The position numbers and the translations under genes are program-made. The notes below the pieces were generated by a model that did no database searches, was not told where the DNA came from, and saw only the letters and a program-made list of their open reading frames with translations. From Thiobacillus sp. 65-1059 (GTDB taxonomy: Bacteria > Pseudomonadota > Gammaproteobacteria > Burkholderiales > Thiobacillaceae), in the NCBI GenBank assembly GCA_001897675.1, contig MKUE01000022.1, forward strand, positions 1 to 48,149: DNA of 48,149 nucleotides, written 5' to 3'. Shown one piece after another: positions 7,467 through 16,465 of the stretch (its first letter is position 1; each line of letters starts with the position of its first letter).

Positions 7467-8729
7467 TCAGCTCAGCACTTCGGCCCAGATGTTCTTCGAC
7501 CAGGATTCGGCAAAGACGAAGTTGGGTTCATCGCCCTTGGCGGTGGCGCCGCCTTCGGGGGCGCTGACGTAGCCCTTGCCTGCTTCGAAACGGTACACGT
7601 TGGCGACGTAGCCTGCGGTGGTGTCGGAGGTGGCCGAATAGCAGGTGTTGGCGACGACCGGGATGGGGTCGGGCTGGCGGCCAGCCAGCAGTTCGACGAT
7701 GGCGGCGGCGCAGACCTTGGCATGGTTGGTCGCCATGTGGCCGGACTTCGGCAGGTTGGACAGCACCGAGTCGCCGATGACGTGGACGTTGGGAACGGTG
7801 GTCGACTCGAAGGTGGCGAGGTTGACCGTGCACCAGGCCTTGTTGCCGTCATTGCGTGCGCCGGCCAGGTCGCAGACTTCGCCGGCGCGCTGCCGGGGCA
7901 CGACGTTCAGCACGTCGCCCTTGACGTCGTCGAACTCGGTGGCGACGGTCATCCGGCCGCCATCCACCGCAAGCGGCGCGTTGTTGGGGCGATAGTCGAT
8001 CATGCCCGGATAAAAGCTATTCCAGGCCCAGGTGAACAGCGCTTTCTTGGACGCGATGTCGGCGTTGCCGTCGAGCAGGATGATCTTCGATCTGGGCTTG
8101 GCCTGCTTGAAGTAGTGGGCCACCATGCAGGCCCGCTCGTAGGGTCCGGGCGGGCAGCGGTAGGGCGCGGCCGGAACCGACATGACGAAGGTGCCGCCAT
8201 CGGGCATGGCTTCGAGCTGCCGGCGCAGCAGCGCGGTCTGGGCGCCGGCTTTCCAGGCGTGGACGACCTTGCCGGCGGCTTCGGCCTCCTTGTAGCCCCT
8301 TACGGTGTCGCCCAGCACTTCGATGCCGGGGGCGAGCACCAGGCGGTCGTAGCCGATGCTGGCGCCGCCGCGGGTCGTGACCACGCGGCGGCCGGCGTCG
8401 ATGGCGACGACGCTGTCCCTGACCATCTGGATGCCGTGCCTGGGCAGCCTGTCGTAGCCGTGAGTGATGTCGTCCATGCTGCGCAGGCCGCCCAGCACCC
8501 AGTTGGAAATCGGGCAGGACACGAACTTGTCGTTCGGCTCGATCAGGGTGACCGCGATGTTGGGACCCCACTTGCGCAGGTATTTGGCGCAGGTAGCGCC
8601 GCCGAAGCCGGCGCCGACCACGACGACGTGGGCGCGGGCCGAGGTGCCGGGCCGGGTGGCGCAACCGGCGAGCGCAACCGCTGCGCCTGCGCCGGAAATC
8701 TTCAGAAAATCGCGACGATTCAGCGTCAT
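7467..8729 (-). CDS. fccB: Flavocytochrome c sulfide dehydrogenase, FAD subunit
   Basis: A 420-residue periplasmic flavoprotein that oxidises sulfide to sulfur or polysulfide and passes electrons to a c-type cytochrome. The N-terminus carries a twin-arginine signal (NRRDFLKISGAGAAVALAGC), so it folds with FAD before export. The Rossmann motif VVVVGAGFGG is at residues 35-44. Family signatures follow: KFVSCPISNWVLGG, RLVLAPGIEV, the CPPGPYERACMVAHYF segment, and a C-terminal GYVANVYRFEAGKGY. GAGGAG lies seven nt before the ATG. The cytochrome gene ends 19 nt upstream, giving a two-gene operon, and the palindrome at 7413-7450 closes it. Relatives include SoxF; fccB is preferred because the partner cytochrome is adjacent and no sox genes are in view. 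Confidence 0.9.
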   Translation of the reverse strand: MTLNRRDFLKISGAGAAVALAGCATRPGTSARAHVVVVGAGFGGATCAKYLRKWGPNIAVTLIEPNDKFVSCPISNWVLGGLRSMDDITHGYDRLPRHGIQMVRDSVVAIDAGRRVVTTRGGASIGYDRLVLAPGIEVLGDTVRGYKEAEAAGKVVHAWKAGAQTALLRRQLEAMPDGGTFVMSVPAAPYRCPPGPYERACMVAHYFKQAKPRSKIILLDGNADIASKKALFTWAWNSFYPGMIDYRPNNAPLAVDGGRMTVATEFDDVKGDVLNVVPRQRAGEVCDLAGARNDGNKAWCTVNLATFESTTVPNVHVIGDSVLSNLPKSGHMATNHAKVCAAAIVELLAGRQPDPIPVVANTCYSATSDTTAGYVANVYRFEAGKGYVSAPEGGATAKGDEPNFVFAESWSKNIWAEVLS

Positions 8730-8748
8730 TTTCGGTCTCCTCGGTGGA

Positions 8749-9051
8749 TTACTTCAGGCTGGCGAAATAGGCGCCCATGGCTTCGATTTCAGCCTCGGTG
8801 TAGCCATTTGCGTGGCGCTTCATGATGGATGCGGCGCGCGTGCCGGCCTTGAATTCCGTCATGAACTTAACGAAGTAATCCTTGTCCAGGCCGGCCAGGC
8901 TGGGGATTTTGCCCTGGCTCTTGCCGCCGGGACCGTGGCAGGACATGCAGGTGGATGCGATGACCTGGGTGTGCATGTCCGCCGCGCCGACGCTGCCGGC
9001 AAGGGCGAGGCCGATGAAGCCGCCAAGCACCAGGGTGGTTTTCTTGTGCAT
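8749..9051 (-). CDS. fccA: Monoheme cytochrome c, probable FccA-type partner of FccB
   Basis: A 100-residue exported class I cytochrome c that would accept electrons from FccB in the periplasm. The Sec signal peptide ends near SVGAA (residue 24). The heme-binding CMSCH is at residues 35-39, and the distal Met ligand is probably in the ASIMKRHANGY segment. The start at 9051 has GGAGG closely upstream. It has one heme, as in the small Chlorobium-type FccA rather than the diheme Allochromatium form. Export differs from its partner (Sec here, Tat for FccB), as expected because heme is attached outside the cytoplasm. The assignment to FccA rests on adjacency. Confidence 0.8.
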   Translation of the reverse strand: MHKKTTLVLGGFIGLALAGSVGAADMHTQVIASTCMSCHGPGGKSQGKIPSLAGLDKDYFVKFMTEFKAGTRAASIMKRHANGYTEAEIEAMGAYFASLK

Positions 9052-9187
9052 AGATTCCTCCAGAGACGTGGGGGACCGGAGCGGGAACCGCGACGGCCCC
9101 GCAAGCCTTGATTCTGGCGGGGTTTGGGACGACCCGTCCAGAAATACCATGCTGGGGGAGCCTCCATGCCTTGTCAACAAGCAGGGG

Positions 9188-9218
9188 CTTATATGGCGCG
9201 GTTGTGTAGTGTGCTCAA
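9188..9218 (-). promoter_or_regulatory. Weak candidate promoter for fccA-fccB
   Basis: On the minus strand, TTGAGC (9218-9213) and TATAAG (9193-9188) are 19 nt apart, about 140 nt upstream of the fccA start. A consensus TTGACA also sits at 9177-9172 but lacks a good -10 partner. Which is used cannot be told from sequence. Confidence 0.3.
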
Positions 9219-9233
9219 AAAAAGCCGGCCCGC

Positions 9234-10337
9234 TTAGCTGCGCGCGCCGAGGTTCAGCGCCAGGTTTTTGCTCGCCTGGCGCGCCTGTTCGTCGGCGTCG
9301 CGATTCCAGTCGCCGCTCACCCAGCCGCCCAGGTTTTCCAGCGCGATCTGGCCGAGCGCATCGATCCAGAGCGGGTGTTCGTTGAGTGCCGGAATGTAGT
9401 GGAATTCCTTGCCGCCGGCTTCGAGGAAGCTGGCGCGGCCTTCCATCGCCAGTTCTTCCAGGGTTTCCAGGCAGTCGGCGGTGAAGCCCGGCGCGACCAC
9501 GTCGACGCGGCCTGTACCGGCTCGGCCGAGTTCCTCCAGCGTCTTGTCGGTGTAGGGCTGCAGCCATTCGGCGCGGCCGAAGCGCGACTGGAAGGTGAGG
9601 CGATATTGCTTCGGGTCGAGTCCCAGCGCTTGCGCCAGCAGGCGCCCGGTCTTCCGGCATTCGCAGTGGTAGGGGTCGCCCTTGTCGAGCGTGTAGCGCG
9701 GCACGCCGTGGAAACTCATCAGCAATACGTCGGGGCGGCCGTGCATCTGCCAGTAATCGCGGATGTTGGCGGCCAGCGCCTGGATGTAGGCGGGGTGGTC
9801 GTGGTAGTGCTTGAGCGTGCGCAGCGCCGGCTGGTTGCGGACTTGCTGCAGCCAGGCAAACGCCATGTCGAATGCGGTGGCGGTGCTGGAGGCGGCGTAT
9901 TGCGGGTAGGCGGGCAGGATCAGGATGCGGTCGCAGCCGGCGGCCTTCATCCGCGCCAAGGTGTCGGCGATGGCCGGGTTGCCGTAGCGCATCGCGTATT
10001 CGACCATGAACGGGGTGGCGATTTTCTCGCCCAGCCAGCCCTTCAGCAGCTTGGCTTGCTTTTCGGTGTGGACCTTGAGCGGCGAGCCGTCCTTGGTCCA
10101 GACCGCGGCGTATTTCGCGGCCGACTTTTTCGGCCGGGTGTTGAGGATGATGCCGTTGAGGATCGGCCACCACACGACGCGCGGGATTTCCACCACGCGC
10201 GGGTCGGACAGGAACTGCTTGAGGTAGGGCCGCAGCGCCCGGGCGGTGGGCGCCTCGGGGGTGCCGAGGTTGACCAGCAGGATGCCGGTGCGGGCGCACT
10301 GGTCGTGGGCGTATTCGGGTTCTTTGAAATAGCTCAT
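9234..10337 (-). CDS. hemH: Ferrochelatase
   Basis: Inserts Fe2+ into protoporphyrin IX to make heme, the last step of the pathway; a membrane-associated cytoplasmic enzyme. The 367-residue product shows [13 protein letters not shown], the [13 protein letters not shown] substrate-pocket segment, the catalytic His in [26 protein letters not shown], and [17 protein letters not shown] with the conserved Glu. The start at 10337 overlaps the hrcA stop as TGATG, so translation is probably coupled. Just after the stop, a T-run on the minus strand follows a weak hairpin (about 9210-9232) that could terminate the operon. The many c-type cytochromes here would make heme supply important, but that link is inference. 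Confidence 0.96.
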   Translation of the reverse strand: MSYFKEPEYAHDQCARTGILLVNLGTPEAPTARALRPYLKQFLSDPRVVEIPRVVWWPILNGIILNTRPKKSAAKYAAVWTKDGSPLKVHTEKQAKLLKGWLGEKIATPFMVEYAMRYGNPAIADTLARMKAAGCDRILILPAYPQYAASSTATAFDMAFAWLQQVRNQPALRTLKHYHDHPAYIQALAANIRDYWQMHGRPDVLLMSFHGVPRYTLDKGDPYHCECRKTGRLLAQALGLDPKQYRLTFQSRFGRAEWLQPYTDKTLEELGRAGTGRVDVVAPGFTADCLETLEELAMEGRASFLEAGGKEFHYIPALNEHPLWIDALGQIALENLGGWVSGDWNRDADEQARQASKNLALNLGARS

Positions 10338-11353
10338 CAATGATGCGACAGCGCGCTCGATAAAAGTTTGGCGGTGATGTCGACGATCGGCACCACGCGT
10401 TCGTAGGCCATGCGGGTGGGGCCGACGACGCCGAGCGTGCCGACCACCTGGCCGTCGGCCGAATAGGGCGCGGTGACCAGGCTGCATTCGTCGAGCGGCA
10501 GCAGCTCGGATTCGCCGCCGATGAAGATCTGCACCCCGGCCGCGGTGCGCGACTGGTCGAGCAGTCGCAGCAGCCCGGTCTTCTGCTCGAAGGCATCGAA
10601 CAGGCGGCGCAGGCTGCCCATGTTGCTGGAGAGATCCTGCACGTCGAGCAGCTTGCGGCTGCCGGACACCACCACGTTTTCCTGGCTGGCGTCGAGCGCC
10701 TGGCTGCCGGCATCCACCGCCGCCGCCATCAGCCGGGTGATGTCGTCGCGCATGCGGCCGAGTTCGTCGCGCAGCTTCGCGCGCACCTGGTCGAAGCTGT
10801 GGCCGGCAAAGTTCTGGTTGAAATAATTGGCCGCCTCGGTCAGTGCGGAGGCGCTGTAGGGCTGTTCGGTGAGGATGACGCGGTTCTCGACCTCGCCTTC
10901 CATGGTGACGATGATGAGCAGGATGCGCTTGTCGGACAGGCTGATGAATTCGACCTGGCGGAATGCCGGGCTGCGCCGCGGCGTCATCACCAGGCCGGCA
11001 AACCGGCTGAGGTCGGACAACAGGGTGGAGGCCGCCGTCATCAGCCGTTGCGGGTCGGACGACGTCAGGCTGTTTTCGAGCTGGCTGACTTCGACCTGCG
11101 CCAGCGGGCGCACCGTCAGCAGCGTATCGACAAAGAAGCGGTAGCCGCGCGGCGTCGGCACCCGCCCGGCCGAGGTGTGCGGGCTGGCGACGAAGCCCAT
11201 TTCCTCGAGGTCGGCCATGACGTTGCGGATGCTCGCCGGCGACAGCTCCAGCCCCGAGTGCCGGGACAGGGTGCGCGAGCCTACCGGTTCGCCTTCGGCA
11301 ATATACCGTTCAACCAGGGTTTTCAGCAGGATGCGGGCGCGGTCGGTGAGCAT
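10337..11353 (-). CDS. hrcA: Heat-inducible transcription repressor HrcA
   Basis: A 338-residue repressor that, in studied bacteria, binds CIRCE operators at groE and dnaK promoters. It has the N-terminal winged-helix region ([21 protein letters not shown], then [16 protein letters not shown] and HTSAGRVPT), followed by the GAF-like regulatory part with [19 protein letters not shown] and QIFIGGE, ending [18 protein letters not shown]. Length is normal for the family. No CIRCE-like repeat is visible in its own upstream region, so autoregulation is not supported here. It is the first gene of an hrcA-hemH pair and diverges from nadK. The minus-strand TATAAT at 11365-11360 is only six nt from the ATG, with no ribosome-binding site between. 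Confidence 0.95.
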   Translation of the reverse strand: MLTDRARILLKTLVERYIAEGEPVGSRTLSRHSGLELSPASIRNVMADLEEMGFVASPHTSAGRVPTPRGYRFFVDTLLTVRPLAQVEVSQLENSLTSSDPQRLMTAASTLLSDLSRFAGLVMTPRRSPAFRQVEFISLSDKRILLIIVTMEGEVENRVILTEQPYSASALTEAANYFNQNFAGHSFDQVRAKLRDELGRMRDDITRLMAAAVDAGSQALDASQENVVVSGSRKLLDVQDLSSNMGSLRRLFDAFEQKTGLLRLLDQSRTAAGVQIFIGGESELLPLDECSLVTAPYSADGQVVGTLGVVGPTRMAYERVVPIVDITAKLLSSALSHH

Positions 11354-11359
11354 GGGCAA

Positions 11360-11477
11360 ATTATAGGGGCAAGTTGCACGTCGCAAGATACAGCATGCAA
11401 GCAAAGCGAGCGGCTTTTCGCCCAGCCACGAATCCCTTGCACCTTGCGTCTTGTAACGTGTATCTCGCCTATATAAT
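11360..11477. promoter_or_regulatory. Mirrored divergent promoters of hrcA and nadK
   Basis: Plus strand: TTGTAA (11451-11456), 15 nt, TATAAT (11472-11477), then 8 nt to the nadK ATG. Minus strand: TTGCGA, 15 nt, TATAAT (11365-11360), then 6 nt to the hrcA ATG. Transcription beginning six to eight nt after each -10 box would start at or next to the A of the ATG, giving leaderless messages. Neither gene shows a Shine-Dalgarno sequence. Confidence 0.6.
11367..11465. repeat. Imperfect inverted arms of GCAAG-rich sequence
   Basis: Between the hrcA and nadK -10 boxes, the left arm is rich in GCAAG (GCAAGTTGCACGTCGCAAGA) and the right arm in its complement (CTTGCACCTTGCGTCTTGTA). The arms face each other, and the outer CTTG/CAAG elements supply the -35 hexamers of both promoters. 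It may be a dispersed repeat or an operator. Confidence 0.45.
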
Positions 11478-11485
11478 CGTCCTTC

Positions 11486-12358
11486 ATGAAAACCCCTTTC
11501 CATACCGTCGGTCTTGTCGGCAAATACAACAATCAGGGCATGGAAGCCCCCGTGCGGGCACTGGGGGAGTTTCTGCAGGGGCGCGGGCATGCGGTTCTGC
11601 TTGCCTGCCAGACCGCCGAACATCTGGGGATCGAGGGATTCCCCACCCGCAATCTGCAAGGCCTGGCGATCGACAGCGATGCGGTTGTGGTGCTGGGCGG
11701 CGACGGCACCATGCTGTCGATCGCGCGCGAACTGGCGCCGCGCGGCGTGCCGCTGATCGGCATCAACCAGGGGCGGCTGGGCTTTCTCACCGACATCACG
11801 GTTGAGCACATGTACGATGCGGTGGCGGAAATCCTCAGCGGCCAGTACATGGCGGAAGAGCGCATCCTGCTGAACGGCCAGGTTCGCCGCGGCGGGGAGC
11901 GCGTATTCGAGTCCACTGCGTTCAACGATGTGGTGGTGGGCAAGGGCGGCTCGGGCCGCCTGATCGACCTGGAAATTTCCATCAACAGCGAATTCGTCTA
12001 CAGCCAGCGCGCCGACGGCCTGGTGGTCACCAGCCCGACCGGCACCACGGCCTATGCGCTGTCGGCCGGCGGACCGATCATGCATCCGACGCTGGAGGCG
12101 GTGGCGCTGGTGCCGATCTGTCCGCACACGCTGTCGGCGCGCCCTATCGTGGTCAGCAGCCATGCACGCATCGAGCTGCACCTGACCTACGCCGACGACG
12201 CGCGCGTCCACTTCGACGGCCAGCAACATTTCGACCTGCTCAGCGGCGACCATGTGTGGATCACCCGTGCCAGCCACCCGGTCACGCTGCTGCATCCGCA
12301 TTCCTACAGTTATTACGACACCCTGCGGCAGAAGCTGCACTGGGGCAAGAAGCTTTAA
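11486..12358 (+). CDS. nadK: NAD kinase
   Basis: Phosphorylates NAD+ to NADP+ in the cytoplasm. The 290-residue product has the family signatures: GGDGT in [19 protein letters not shown] (near residue 73), [12 protein letters not shown], and [19 protein letters not shown]. Length is typical. The message may be leaderless (see the promoter entry). recN follows after 16 nt. The plus-strand unit nadK-recN-nuclease mirrors the minus-strand hrcA-hemH unit. Confidence 0.96.
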   Translation: MKTPFHTVGLVGKYNNQGMEAPVRALGEFLQGRGHAVLLACQTAEHLGIEGFPTRNLQGLAIDSDAVVVLGGDGTMLSIARELAPRGVPLIGINQGRLGFLTDITVEHMYDAVAEILSGQYMAEERILLNGQVRRGGERVFESTAFNDVVVGKGGSGRLIDLEISINSEFVYSQRADGLVVTSPTGTTAYALSAGGPIMHPTLEAVALVPICPHTLSARPIVVSSHARIELHLTYADDARVHFDGQQHFDLLSGDHVWITRASHPVTLLHPHSYSYYDTLRQKLHWGKKL

Positions 12359-12374
12359 CCCGCTGCGCGTTCCC

Positions 12375-14030
12375 ATGCTGTCGCATCTTTCCATCCGCAA
12401 CTACCTGCTGGTCGAATCGGTCGAGCTCGACTTCGCGCCGGGGCTGACCGTGCTCACCGGCGAGACCGGCGCCGGCAAATCAATCCTGGTCGATGCGCTG
12501 GCGCTGGCGCTGGGCGACCGCGCCGAGGGGGGCGTAGTGCGGCAGGGCGCACCGCGTGCCGAGATCGCCGCCGAATTCGCGATCGACGGCCTGCCCGCGC
12601 TGGCGGCCTGGCTCGACGAAGCCGGCTTCGCGCCGGACGGCGATGCCTTGATCCTGCGCCGTGTGATCGACGCCGGCGGCCGTTCGCGCGCCTTCATCAA
12701 CGGCAGCGCCGCGCCGCTGGCGCAACTGAAGGAAGCCGCCGATTTTCTGCTCGACATCCACGGCCAGCACGCACATCACGCGCTGCTGCGCCCGCAGGCC
12801 CAGCGCGAGGTGCTCGATGCGTATGCCGGCGCACAGCCGCTGGCGATGACGGTCAACGCCGCCTGGCACGCTTGGCAGGCGGCGAGGCGGCAGCGCCTGG
12901 ACGCCGAAACCCACGGCCAGGCGCGGCAGATCGAACGCGAGGGCTTACGGCTGGCGGTGGATGAGTTGCGCGCGCTCGGCGACGACCTCGCGCGCTGGGA
13001 CGACATCCAGGCCGAACACGCGCGGCTGGCGCATGTCACCACGCTGCTGGAAGGCAGCCATGCGCTGATCGAGGGGCTGGACGAGGGCGAGGCGGCGGTG
13101 GCCGGACAGCTTGGCGAAATGAGCGCGCGGCTCGACGGCATGCAGGCGGTGGACGACAGCCTGAAGGAGGTCGCCGCACTGCTGAATTCGGCCAGCGCCG
13201 ATTTGACCGAGGCGGTGCATGCGCTGCGCCGCTACGCCGGCAACCTCAATCCCGATCCCGAGCGGCTGGCCGAACTCGACCGGCGGCTTGCCGACATGCA
13301 CCGGCTGGCGCGCAAGCACCGCGTGCAGCCGGATGCGCTGGCCGGTTTGCTGGAACAGTTCGAAATGCGATTGGCCGCGCTGGCGGCCGGCGACGATCTC
13401 GATGCGCTGCAGGCAAGCGAAGATGCGGCCCTGGCACGATACCAGACCGATGCGCGTCAGCTCGGCGCGCTGCGCCGCGAGGCGGCGGCGGCGCTGTCGA
13501 AGCAGGTGACGGCGGCGATGGACGAACTCGCGCTGGCCGGCGGCCGGCTCGACATCGTGCTTGCGCCGACCGGCGAACCGCGCGCGCACGGGCTGGAGGA
13601 CGTGGGCTTTCTGGTGGCCAGCCATCCCGGCCTGCCGCCGGGGCCGCTCGGCAAGGTGGCGTCGGGCGGCGAGCTGTCGCGCATCAGCCTGGCGATCCAG
13701 ACCGCGCTGTCGGGCGTGGCCGGCGTACCGACGCTGATCTTCGACGAAGTCGATGTAGGCATCGGCGGCAGCGTGGCCGAAGCGGTCGGGCGGCGGCTGG
13801 CGAAGCTGGGCGCAACCCGGCAAGTACTGGTCATCACCCACCTGCCGCAGGTGGCGGCGCGCGGTTCGCAGCACTTGCGCGTGGCCAGGCAGGCCAACGG
13901 CGGCTTCGTCTCGTCCAACATCGAGTTGCTCGATGCCGGCGCGCGGGTGGAGGAAATCGCGCGCATGCTCGGCGGACTCAAGATCACCGCGACGACGCGG
14001 CAGCACGCCGCCGAGATGCTCGCGAGTTGA
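12375..14030 (+). CDS. recN: DNA repair protein RecN
   Basis: An SMC-like ATPase that holds broken DNA ends together during recombinational repair; 551 residues, the usual length. The Walker A motif GETGAGKS is near residue 30 in a typical N-terminus ([20 protein letters not shown]). A long helical, Ala/Leu/Arg-rich coiled-coil middle follows (about 150-400). The C-terminal ABC signature [16 protein letters not shown] and Walker [15 protein letters not shown] complete the head, followed by the [15 protein letters not shown]-loop. The frame is open further upstream inside nadK, but the ATG at 12375 fits all homologues I know. No LexA box was recognised upstream. Confidence 0.96.
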   Translation: MLSHLSIRNYLLVESVELDFAPGLTVLTGETGAGKSILVDALALALGDRAEGGVVRQGAPRAEIAAEFAIDGLPALAAWLDEAGFAPDGDALILRRVIDAGGRSRAFINGSAAPLAQLKEAADFLLDIHGQHAHHALLRPQAQREVLDAYAGAQPLAMTVNAAWHAWQAARRQRLDAETHGQARQIEREGLRLAVDELRALGDDLARWDDIQAEHARLAHVTTLLEGSHALIEGLDEGEAAVAGQLGEMSARLDGMQAVDDSLKEVAALLNSASADLTEAVHALRRYAGNLNPDPERLAELDRRLADMHRLARKHRVQPDALAGLLEQFEMRLAALAAGDDLDALQASEDAALARYQTDARQLGALRREAAAALSKQVTAAMDELALAGGRLDIVLAPTGEPRAHGLEDVGFLVASHPGLPPGPLGKVASGGELSRISLAIQTALSGVAGVPTLIFDEVDVGIGGSVAEAVGRRLAKLGATRQVLVITHLPQVAARGSQHLRVARQANGGFVSSNIELLDAGARVEEIARMLGGLKITATTRQHAAEMLAS

Positions 14031-14515
14031 GCCGCCTGCTTGCGTTGTTCCTGCTGCTCGCCGCCGGTGCGGCGTGGGCGGAAACGCTTACCGGCGTCGT
14101 TATCGTGGTGATCGACGGCGATACCCTACTGTTCAAACCGGACCGCTACCTCCCCGCAGCGCGGGCCTTCCTCAAGGTGCGCCTGGTCGACATCGATGCG
14201 CCGGAAAAGGGGCAGCCGTATGGCGAGGCGGCCACCCGCGCGCTCGAGGGCATGGCATTGCAGCAGCGCGCGACGCTCGAAGTCGTTGCCACCGATGTTT
14301 ACGGCCGCAAGCTGGGACGACTCGGGGTCGGCGCGCTGCCGGTGAACGAGGAACTGGTGCGGCGCGGTTACGCCTGGTCGTCATCGCGCAATCCGCGCCG
14401 GGCGATGCGGCCGCTGCAGGACGAAGCGCGCCGCGCGGGCATCGGGCTGTGGCAGGATCCCGCGCCTACCCCGCCGTGGCTGTGGCGGCGCGCGCAGCCA
14501 GTTCGCGGTCACTGA
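14027..14515 (+). CDS. Exported staphylococcal-nuclease-like protein (SNase/TNase domain)
   Basis: A 162-residue predicted periplasmic or secreted nuclease. The start is TTG at 14027 overlapping the recN stop (TTGA), implying coupled translation. A signal peptide ([17 protein letters not shown]) precedes the SNase barrel: VIVVIDGDTLLF, KVRLVDIDAPEKGQPYGEAA (the RLxxIDAPE motif with catalytic Arg and Glu), and YGRKLGRLGV...VNEELVRRGYAW. The last 50 bp are shared, in antisense, with the 3' end of the convergent SulP gene, so the C-terminal TPPWLWRRAQPVRGH is encoded within another gene. A repair role with RecN is unlikely because it is exported. Confidence 0.88.
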   Translation: MSRLLALFLLLAAGAAWAETLTGVVIVVIDGDTLLFKPDRYLPAARAFLKVRLVDIDAPEKGQPYGEAATRALEGMALQQRATLEVVATDVYGRKLGRLGVGALPVNEELVRRGYAWSSSRNPRRAMRPLQDEARRAGIGLWQDPAPTPPWLWRRAQPVRGH

Positions 14516-16310
14516 GGCTGCGCGGCGTTCCGTCAGGCAGTGCGACGTGGCACTCCTGGAAGATCCGTGCCGTGCAGCGGCGGCAGATTTCGTTGTCGAG
14601 CCGCGGGTAGATGGCCTGGATCGCCTCGCCCTTGTGCTTGAATATCTGGTCCTCCCCCACGGTGTCGACCTGGCCGCTGCGGCGCAGCATTTCGCAGAAA
14701 TCCGGCTGCACCCCCACCAGATACAGGCCGCCGCCGAGCTTGCGGCGGCGGGTGGCTTCCTTCGACAGGAGTTCGGCGCCGGCGAGGTCGATGAAGCCGA
14801 TCGCCCGCGCGGTGATCAGCAGGTTCTTCTTTTTCGGGTCGGCCTCGTCGACGTTGCGGAAGTGCTGCTGCACGTGTTCGACCGCGCCGAAGAAGATCGA
14901 GCCCTCGACCCTCAGCATGGCCATCTGCGGACAGGTGGGCGCGCCTGTCGTGGCCGGCACGAATTTGCGGCGCGGATTGTCGAGTTCGGAGGTGAGCGGC
15001 ACCAGTTCGCGGATCGACGGCTGCGAGGTGCGGGACAGGTAGAACAGCAGCGACACCAGGATGCCGAGGAAGATGCCTTTTTCCAGGTCGATCAGGGTGC
15101 CGGCGAAGGTCAGCGCGAGCACGATGCGTTCGCGCTTGTGGCGCTTGAAGATTTCGCCGATGTGGTGGAAGTCGATCAGGCTCCACGCCACGATGAACAG
15201 GATCGCCGCCATCGACGGCACCGGCAGGTAGGCGGCGAGCGGCGCCACCAGCAGCACGATCAGCAGCAGGAACGCCGCCGACATCGCGGCGGCCAGCGGT
15301 GTCTTCGCGCCCGCGGCGTAATTCACCCCGCTGCGGTTGAACGAGCCGCTGGAGGCGTAGCCGGAGAAGAAGCTGCCGGCGATGTTGGACAGCCCCTGGC
15401 CGATGAACTCCTGGTTGCTGTCGATGCGCTGGTCGGACTTGATCGCCACCGAGCGCGCGATCGCCACCGCCTCGGTCAACGCCAGGATCGCGATGATGGT
15501 GGCGGGGAACAGGGTCTGCTTGATCGCGGTGAGCGAGAAGTCGGGCAGCGACAGCGGCGGGAACGAGGCCGCCAGCGCGCCGACGGTTTTGATGCCGGTT
15601 GTCTCGGCGCCGTATTCGGCGTTGAGGATGGCCGCCACCACGCTGCCCGCCACCATGGCGACGATCATGTAGGGAAGCTTCTGCAGGTAGCGCTTGGCGA
15701 GGATGCCCGACGCCAGCGTGACTGCGCCCACCGCCATCACCCAGGGCTGGATGTCGGCGAGGTGGCGGCCGAAATGGATCAGCACTTCGTGGAAGTGGGC
15801 GCCGCGCGGCATGTCGAGGCCGAAGAAATTCTTGATCTGGCTGGCGGCGATGAGGATGGCCGCGCCTGCGGTGAAGCCGATGATGACGGTGTGCGAGATG
15901 AAGTTGACCAGCGCGCCCAGGCGCGCCAGGCCCATTGCCAGCTGGATCAGGCCGGCCAAGAGGGTGAGCGTGAGCACCAGGCCGATGAATTGTGGGCTGC
16001 CGGGTTCGGCCAGCGGGCTGATCGAGGCGAACACCACGATCGAGATCGCGGTCGTCGGCCCTGACACCAGGTGCCAGCTCGACCCCCATAGCGCCGCCAC
16101 GACGGCGGGCACCATCGCCGCATAAAGGCCGTATTCGGGGGGCAGCCCGGCGATGGTGGCGAACGCCACTGCCTGCGGCAGCACAATGAGTGCGCCGGTG
16201 AATGCCGCGACGGTATCGGCCTTGAAGGTCTGCGGGGTGACGTTGGGCCACCAGCGCAGGAAGGGCAGCAGGCGGTAAAGCCAGAGCGGACAGGCCTTGA
16301 GATTGATCAC
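14466..16310 (-). CDS. SulP-family anion permease with STAS domain
   Basis: A 614-residue inner-membrane transporter of the SLC26/SulP family, which carry sulfate, bicarbonate or dicarboxylates; the substrate is not readable from sequence. The N-terminal half has the family landmarks (ALIVLPQAVAFATIAGLPPE, SGPTTAISIVVFAS, GLSNIAGSFFSGYASSGSFN) over about 10-14 membrane segments. A cytoplasmic STAS domain occupies about 458-555 (MLRVEGSIFFGAVEHVQQHF, GFIDLAGAELL). After it comes a tail with four Cys and one His within ICRRCTARIFQECHVALPDG (near 575-590), spaced like a metal or redox site and not normal for the family. The gene overlaps the SNase gene end-to-end by 50 bp. Confidence 0.92.
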   Translation of the reverse strand: MINLKACPLWLYRLLPFLRWWPNVTPQTFKADTVAAFTGALIVLPQAVAFATIAGLPPEYGLYAAMVPAVVAALWGSSWHLVSGPTTAISIVVFASISPLAEPGSPQFIGLVLTLTLLAGLIQLAMGLARLGALVNFISHTVIIGFTAGAAILIAASQIKNFFGLDMPRGAHFHEVLIHFGRHLADIQPWVMAVGAVTLASGILAKRYLQKLPYMIVAMVAGSVVAAILNAEYGAETTGIKTVGALAASFPPLSLPDFSLTAIKQTLFPATIIAILALTEAVAIARSVAIKSDQRIDSNQEFIGQGLSNIAGSFFSGYASSGSFNRSGVNYAAGAKTPLAAAMSAAFLLLIVLLVAPLAAYLPVPSMAAILFIVAWSLIDFHHIGEIFKRHKRERIVLALTFAGTLIDLEKGIFLGILVSLLFYLSRTSQPSIRELVPLTSELDNPRRKFVPATTGAPTCPQMAMLRVEGSIFFGAVEHVQQHFRNVDEADPKKKNLLITARAIGFIDLAGAELLSKEATRRRKLGGGLYLVGVQPDFCEMLRRSGQVDTVGEDQIFKHKGEAIQAIYPRLDNEICRRCTARIFQECHVALPDGTPRSLSDRELAARAATATAG

Positions 16311-16395
16311 GCAGACTCCAGAAGCATATTGGCGGATAAGACTATAACTATTTGTCGCAAAGGGGTTTTTGCATGGCGTCCTGTTGCGGGCAACC

Positions 16396-16401
16396 TATAA
16401 T
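16396..16401 (+). promoter_or_regulatory. Candidate -10 box for the tandem cytochrome genes
   Basis: A consensus TATAAT lies 65 nt upstream of the first cytochrome ATG. The best -35 candidate, TTGCAT at 16369-16374, is 21 nt away, longer than ideal, so an activator may be needed. Confidence 0.35.
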
Positions 16402-16465
16402 CAGTCGCAAATCCCGTGTCGGACAGGGTCGCTGCGACAACTCAACCAGAGAGAGCGAGGGGAAG

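Noticed and set aside
11354-11485. CIRCE operator upstream of hrcA
   Set aside because: No TTAGCACTC-N9-GAGTGCTAA-like sequence is present; the inverted GCAAG arms do not match it.
14547-16064. A 505-codon antisense frame within the SulP gene
   Set aside because: Low-complexity Arg/Asp/His composition typical of antisense frames in GC-rich genes; SulP motifs are continuous on the other strand.
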